From Lates calcarifer (lineage: Eukaryota; Chordata; Actinopteri; Centropomidae), in NCBI RefSeq assembly GCF_001640805.2, contig NC_066849.1:23440020-23504019 (forward strand): a DNA stretch of 64,000 bases, read 5' to 3'. Under the pieces are notes generated by a model. It did not search any database. It was not told the origin of the DNA and worked only from the letters and a program-made list of their open reading frames with translations. Shown here piece by piece: positions 58,759 through 64,000 of the stretch; the first letter of the stretch is position 1; every line of letters starts with the position of its first letter. The translations under genes were made by a program, and so were the position numbers.

Positions 58759-59938
58759 CCTAGCCAGTTTCAACCCACTCAAAAAAACAGCTGAGTAGCA
58801 CTCCTGCATGCAGTCATTAATAAACCTAAACATGAATAGATTCCAGTTTGCCATAGAATCACAGTATAGAAAGATTCCGACTCCCAGCTCAAACACTCAG
58901 ACACACATTTTCACAAACAGGGTCCCGTCCCATGAATAATAAGTGTCCAGCTATGCCAGAGGTCACATCCACGCTCCACTCCCCACAGCTTTCCCAACCG
59001 ACCCCCTCATTAGGGAAATGTTTGTCCCAGTTGGGAAGGTGGGATGGGTGAGAAACAGCTGAGGAAAACAGGGAGGGAGGAGACAGGGAGAGTTTTGAAG
59101 CCCTTGCTAAAGAAAGTTAGGATGTCTGAGAGACTTCAATGACTAATTGCAGTTGAGTACTTTCTTGCGTCCACAAAAGGTTGAAGACTTTTTCAGTAGT
59201 GAGAGAAATTCTAATGAAAATGCGAGTTCTCCTTCCAACTGAAAACTACTATTGCAGTTAACAAGTCTTATTTCTGTGGGAGACCATGTTTGTGCTCAGT
59301 CATATTCATCACAACACACACAAACAAATCGACAGTCAGCAGTTTGCACTGTGTTTGCAAAATTGGGCGCGTTGGCAAAAAATGTTTACCTTTCAGAGGG
59401 ACAGCAGAGCTGCAAAGGCAGGAATGAAAACACACACTTGAAAAGCTTGTATGGATGTGCCAAACATTTACATTTAGCAATCTAACAGTGAGAAATTAAA
59501 TGAAAGTGTTATTCATGGGTGTTCAATTTAAAGGGACAGTAGTAGTTCAGGTGTTTCTCGATGGCACAAACAAGGTTCAGAAATGCAGGTCAGCACATAA
59601 ACTCAAAGAAAGGAAGAGGGAAAGAAAGAAAACCTGTAGCTCTCAAGCTGCAAAGATTAGAAAAAAATTACATCTATAATTCATAATGAGGGTACAGAGG
59701 AGCTGCATTTTGTTTGTACAGTAAATAACCCTATTTCTGTGGTCTGCCATTCACAAATAACGATAAGTAATACAATGTGCAAGCATTGATAATAATGTCA
59801 GATATGCATTACAGTAAATGTACAGTGTGTATCTGACCTGCTAGGAAAAAATGGGTGTTCTGGTTTAAGCGCCAAGTCTAGATAAACTTTGCTTGGTCTT
59901 TGGTTGGTCTGAGTTGGCTTGTGCTAGTCTGAGACCAA
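58758..59938. other. Gene-free stretch
   Basis: Nothing recognisable beyond short purine-rich patches. Confidence 0.5.
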
Positions 59939-60195
59939 TAGAGCTAAGACAATTAAAGGATTAATTGGTTGATTATTGATTGGCTATTTTGCCAAAACAT
60001 TACTGGTTCCATCCTCCATTCTGGTTCCACATGGAGGCCTTGTCAGGGTCTTTGGGTTTTGTTGGACAATGCAAGCAATCCAAACACATCTACTTAGACT
60101 TAAACCATGATGGACATTTTTTCACTTTCTGGCGGTTTATTGACAAAACAATTAATCCATGAAATAATCTAAAATGAATCTATAATGAAAACACA
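59939..60195 (-). mobile_element. MITE-like non-autonomous element, copy 4 (reverse)
   Basis: Reverse orientation of the family at 11.1, 17.0 and 42.8 kb. The left end AGAGCTAAGACAATTAAAGG with TTGGTTGATTATTGATTGGC and the right end TTTTTTCACTTTCTGGCGG with AAAACAATTAATCCATGAAA match the reversed consensus as I remember it. Diverged. Confidence 0.55.
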
Positions 60196-60293
60196 GCACT
60201 TAATTCCAGGTGCTAAAATGGTTCAGGGACTGACGACTGACTGATATGAGTGGTGAAGATGTACAAGAAGATAGCTTTATCTCTAGTGGACGT

Positions 60294-60295
<2 letters not shown>

Positions 60296-60332
<37 letters not shown>
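60296..60332. repeat. (AC)n microsatellite
   Basis: About 18 perfect units. Confidence 0.97.
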
Positions 60333-60336
<4 letters not shown>

Positions 60337-60364
60337 CTCTATCCTCTGTCAGTGGCTCCTGCTT

Positions 60365-60530
60365 CCATTGAATGAATGAAAGCCTCTGTTCTCTGTGGCT
60401 CTCGGCCCTCTTCATGCCCCGCTGCTGACTGGCAGATTGGAAGTAACAAATTGCTGCGTCCTCAGAATGATAATTAGCAAAGCCATGAAGGCGGTTTTGT
60501 TTAAAGGCGCATAATGAAGCCAAACTTTCT
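60365..60530. promoter_or_regulatory. Candidate conserved non-coding element
   Basis: Unique block with GCTGACTGGCAGATTGGAAG, TAACAAATTGCTGCGTCCTC, AGAATGATAATTAGCAAAGC and GGCGCATAATGAAGCC. No ORF. Flanked on the left by the AC repeat. Confidence 0.45.
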
Positions 60531-60889
60531 AGTCTTTCTGGTCACCTGATTGACTTCTGATACCCTGAAACTTTGCAAACACAGAATTCAAACTTGAACT
60601 TTTAGGAGGTGTTTGCCATTTTCGAGTGCAAAAACAGTTACAGTATATTTTTCACCACTGTCCCACGGCCGCCTATAAGTCACCAACATCATAAGCTATA
60701 TCTGAGCCACATGGCAAAGGTCCAGGATTGTTTTAAGTCCAGAAAAACCTTCCATTGATGTCTCTGAGAGAAATCTCCATGGCACATATATTTATTATCT
60801 TAGGTGTGATGAAAACAGAACTTGGAGGCCTTTTAATAATCAGGTCTCTACAGTGAAGAGAGGGAGTCTCCTCCCCTCCACTCTGCTGC
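60531..60889. other. Gene-free stretch
   Basis: No feature recognised. Confidence 0.5.
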
Positions 60890-61165
60890 CTTTAGCACAG
60901 CTCCAGCATCTCCATCAACAAGTCAATAGAGGCTCTGGCTCGCCGAGACATTAGCTAGGAAGCTATGGAGGTGAGCAGGGCTTATTATAAGCCTCTTAGT
61001 GATTCTGCAGGAGGTGAAGAAATGGTCTCTGTTAGGGGAATCAATCCCCGGGTAATTACCCAGCCACACTGCGGGCTGCTGAAGAGGACTAGGACCGAGC
61101 TGAGGCTGCGAAGGCTAGTGAGCTTCAGTTCAATAAGAGCCTTTTAGGAGAGCCCATTGTCTCAG
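60890..61165. promoter_or_regulatory. Candidate conserved non-coding element
   Basis: Unique block with CGCCGAGACATTAGCTAGGA, AATCAATCCCCGGGTAATTA, CAGCCACACTGCGGGCTGCT and TTCAGTTCAATAAGAGCC. CpG above background. A 60-codon frame is not convincing. Confidence 0.4.
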
Positions 61166-61186
61166 ACTTAAGAGAGGGGAGCAGAC

Positions 61187-61216
61187 TGATAATGATAATG
61201 ATGATGATGATGATAA
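61187..61216. repeat. (GAT)n trinucleotide repeat
   Basis: GATAAT/GATGAT units, about ten in all. Confidence 0.9.
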
Positions 61217-61760
61217 ATACACACCCAGTAATCAAGTGGTGTTTGACACACACAAGTGCACAGCAGGGCTCATCAGAGTTTGGCGGCACACAGGCAGCCA
61301 ATCTATAATCCATCTATCCTCAAGACTCACTTACCCTGTTCGAGGTCACTATCCCAGAATGCACTGGGAAAGAGGAACAGAAATACCTTGGACAGGCAGG
61401 CAATAAAACACAAAAATATTTATGCTGCATCCCATTTCTTCACCATCCTCAACTTTCCTCATCTTTATGAAATGGCATGGTGTCCCAAATCATATCCTTT
61501 GTCTCAATATTATGACTTTAGCTTCTCTATTTCAGTTTTTTACTGAAAGGACAGTTTTTTAACATCACAGTTAGTGCTCTTACGTACACATAACAGCTTG
61601 CAAATAGCTCTAGAAAAAACACAAATAATAGGGGTCATTTAACTGGATACAAAAAAGACAGAAAATGATGCAGCTCCATTCCTCCACATCTGCCTTTGAA
61701 CATGGCTTCTATTTTGTTTCAAAATTATCTTCACAAATCGTGAATGGTGTCCCATTTTAC
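61217..61760. other. Gene-free stretch
   Basis: AT-rich; nothing recognised. Confidence 0.5.
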
Positions 61761-61810
61761 ACTGAAGTTACTGTACCACTGTACCACTGAAGTTACTGCA
61801 CCACCACACC
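61761..61810 (+). repeat. 25-bp tandem duplication
   Basis: Two 25-bp units (61761-61785 and 61786-61810), each starting ACTGAAGTTACTG, with four differences. The second unit runs into the left arm of the hairpin. Confidence 0.8.
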
Positions 61811-61852
61811 AAAAGCAAAGCACCACAATAGTGGTGCTTTGCTTTTGGTGTG
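61805..61852. repeat. Perfect 22-bp inverted repeat (hairpin)
   Basis: Arms 61805-61826 and 61831-61852 are exact reverse complements around the four-base loop AATA. The stem includes the word AAAGCAAAGCACC. A perfect stem this long with so short a loop suggests a recent palindrome or cruciform-forming event. No transposon body or known small RNA was recognised. Confidence 0.9.
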
Positions 61853-62734
61853 TGACACCAAACTGGCTGAAAGTGATTTCAAATATGCAGAGAAAGGATT
61901 ACAGAGAATTGTGACAAGAATGGATGCACAGACTGCCTCACATGTCTGCTAATAGTGACAAATATTTCTATTCTCAGGTCAGACCTTCACCATTACTTCT
62001 TTCTATGTAGCAGATGTTTCCCTAAGGGCTTGACTCTGACAGAGTGCCCCCAAGAGGTAGAGGGACCAAACAACAGCCTGCGAATCCCACAGTTTTAACA
62101 TTTGTTTTTACATATTTTTGACATATGTTTTATATATTTCATTTTGAGTCTATGTTTTCCCTGGCTGCAAAGGCAAAGGGAAAATTAAGTTAAGCTAACA
62201 CTGCATAGCAAATTGGACCAAAAAAAGACAAATTAAAGATTGCTGGTTCAGTGGCTAGTACTACTAAATCGAATCTAAGTACATATACAAATATCCTTAG
62301 GCCAGACCACTCACACACACACTCACCTTCTTTTTTTCTTCCTTTTCAAGAGGTGGTAGGTATCTCCAGCAGGTATGGACTCTGTGTGCCTCTGAGTGCC
62401 CCCATGAGGTCAAGGTACAAAATAATTATCTACAAAGGCAAGTATTTTGGATTGATGAGCAGATTAAAGGTTGTTTGTTCAATGTCTACCTGAACAGGCT
62501 TAAAGAGAAGAAGAGAACTATTCTGTAAGTTCATGCTAAAAACATTTGCTTTAAAGACCTCAATGTGTCTCTATTTGTCCTAGTCATTACTATGACATAA
62601 ATATTAAAAAGATCCCCATCTTTATTTGAATATATTCAATTCATTCTCATTTATACTTTTAATTTAATTTTATCTAATATTTTTGTTCAGTAAACAACAA
62701 ATATAATCATGCTCAACTGGCAGACAGATTGGTT
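61853..62734. other. Gene-free stretch
   Basis: Contains a weak direct repeat around GAGTGCCCCCAAGAGGT (62041) and GAGTGCCCCCATGAGGT (62393), which could be remnants of one repeat family. No gene recognised. Confidence 0.45.
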
Positions 62735-62792
62735 AGCAGAAAGATAAAAAGAAAGTTAGACAGACAGGCAGACAGAAGGACAGAAAGACAAG
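62735..62792. repeat. Degenerate (AGAC)n tetranucleotide repeat
   Basis: GACA/GAAA units with interruptions. Confidence 0.85.
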
Positions 62793-62919
62793 TACATAGC
62801 TGAAGCCTTGCCACTCTGACACCTGGGAAGCTATTTGCAACAACACTCGCAGAAAGGGGGATATGAAAAAAAAGCTAAAAGAGAGAAGCTTGATAAAGTA
62901 AAAGCACTCTTTCATATGA

Positions 62920-63310
62920 AATCAAGAGTTTAGGGGGCAGAGTTCAGCCATAAGTGGCGCTGCTACAACACGGCATAGAGAAAAATTAATTTCACATTCT
63001 TTAATTTTCAGAATAAAATGGCCAGCCATTTCAGGTCGAATAATTGTTTGAACCAATGATTTTATCATTAATCCGACAGCGGCCCCCGAGAGCTGGGGGT
63101 CACACCAGAGGTTGATTAGGTACGAGGCTGCACAAAGAGCCCTCCAGTCGATGCCATTGAAAAGGAGCAAGTCATTTAGATTGTGAATTGGTCCCGGGGC
63201 TGCGAGGCTCGCTCCATTACAGGCCATTTTCAATTTCAGCCTCACAATAAACATCAAGCCGGGCCAAGGAAATTACAGCATCTTGGAGATGTAGCCGAAC
63301 AGATAGGTGG
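62920..63310. promoter_or_regulatory. Strong candidate conserved non-coding element
   Basis: About 390 bp of unique, CpG-containing sequence with TCGAATAATTGTTTGAACCA, TCATTAATCCGACAGCGGC, AGGTTGATTAGGTACGAGG and CATTTAGATTGTGAATTGG. TAATCC at 63069-63074 is a bicoid-type site. A 111-codon minus-strand frame (62922-63257) spans it, but no domain, Kozak context or splice context supports a gene. I judge this one of the best enhancer candidates here. Confidence 0.55.
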
Positions 63311-63369
63311 GGTACGGACAAGATGACACGGCTGGAGGTAGAGGAGGGGTGGGTAACGGTAAGGGCTGG

Positions 63370-63394
63370 AGCGAGAGAGAGAGAGAGAAAGAGC
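63370..63394. repeat. (GA)n microsatellite
   Basis: About ten GA units after GGAGC. Confidence 0.93.
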
Positions 63395-64000
63395 AGAGAT
63401 TATCCAAAGAGGAAAACTGGAAGAAAAAAGAAAAGAAAAAAATCCTAACCTCTCTGACTCCGACAGAGTCTTACATATAGTGTATGCATATACTTAAACA
63501 CAAGACTTTTTTGTCCTTGCATTAAGATTCTGTTGGGCTGAATATAAAATGTCAAACTGTGGACATGCATGCAACAAAGACTTGATCAATAACTATTCCA
63601 TTTGCTTCATAAATATCAATAAGTCTCGCACTTACTCTGTTCTGGTACAAGCCCAATTAATGTTGGACTTCAGAGAACAAAATGTAATAAGCACAGGACA
63701 AAGAAATACATTTTATTATGCCAACCAAGGACTTACCGTCATCTATCTGCCATAATTTAATGTTGCACAAAGAAACAAATAACTATTTGTCCCTCTAATG
63801 GTGTCAGACTTCGGTTCACACACAAGTCCACAATCTCAAAGCAGGCACATGTTGATCACGAATATATCTTTTCAGCATCATGAATACAACCGCAAATATA
63901 TTTCTATAGACTATTCTGAACAACTTTAATTACATTAGTTTAATTTGTGCTCATGCCTCAAATCAATGGACACAATTTCACTGCTTTTTGTAACAATGCT
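63395..64000. other. Gene-free AT-rich stretch
   Basis: No gene or repeat recognised up to the window end. Confidence 0.5.

Noticed and set aside
62922..63257. 111-codon minus-strand ORF
   Set aside because: Coincides with a probable conserved non-coding element, and the protein resembles nothing known.
1..64000. tRNA, rRNA, CRISPR or known miRNA genes
   Set aside because: No T-arm/anticodon arrangement, rRNA motif, spaced repeat array or familiar miRNA seed was seen; a covariance-model search could still find something.

Overview
This window looks like non-coding DNA from a ray-finned fish, most likely a percomorph teleost. Four things point there: a high density of (CA/TG)n and (GA/TC)n microsatellites, an AT-rich background, no operon-like or densely packed genes, and several dispersed repeats I recognise as common in percomorph genomes. 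I found no open reading frame that looks like a real protein domain, exon series, tRNA or rRNA. The long ORFs are microsatellite translations or low-complexity purine/pyrimidine tracts. The window therefore reads as an intergenic gene desert or part of a very large intron.

Layout. 0-9 kb: AT-rich sequence with one clear CpG island at about 1.1-1.39 kb, the only promoter-like element. It is followed by a G-quadruplex-prone purine tract, old dispersed repeats at 6-6.7 kb and 8.9 kb, and a decayed local repeat cluster at 7.5-8 kb. 9.3-25.1 kb: several GC-richer, homeodomain-site-rich blocks that look like conserved non-coding elements (candidate enhancers). They are densest at 20.6-25.1 kb and are interleaved with simple repeats, two MITE-like copies, a LINE-type tail and a 21-bp minisatellite. 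25-36 kb: mostly quiet, with repeat fragments, a diverged tandem duplication at 32.2-32.8 kb and a few candidate elements. 36.8-39.5 kb: two further strong candidates, a MEIS plus PBX-HOX composite site and a palindromic pair of GATA sites. 40-64 kb: candidates at 45-46, 49, 50.6, 51.6, 57.2, 60.4, 61.0 and 63 kb separated by microsatellites, including a (CA)40 tract, more repeat copies and a perfect 22-bp-arm hairpin at 61.8 kb.

The overall pattern is many short, GC-balanced, TAAT-, TGACAG- and GATA-bearing islands in an otherwise AT-rich, gene-free tract. That is typical of the regulatory landscape of a developmental transcription-factor gene. I cannot name the target gene from the sequence. 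All enhancer calls are inferences from composition and motif content, because I could not align to other species. No new coding system was found. The most unusual signals are four exact PBX-MEIS decamers, the GATA palindrome, the perfect hairpin and the diverged tandem duplication.
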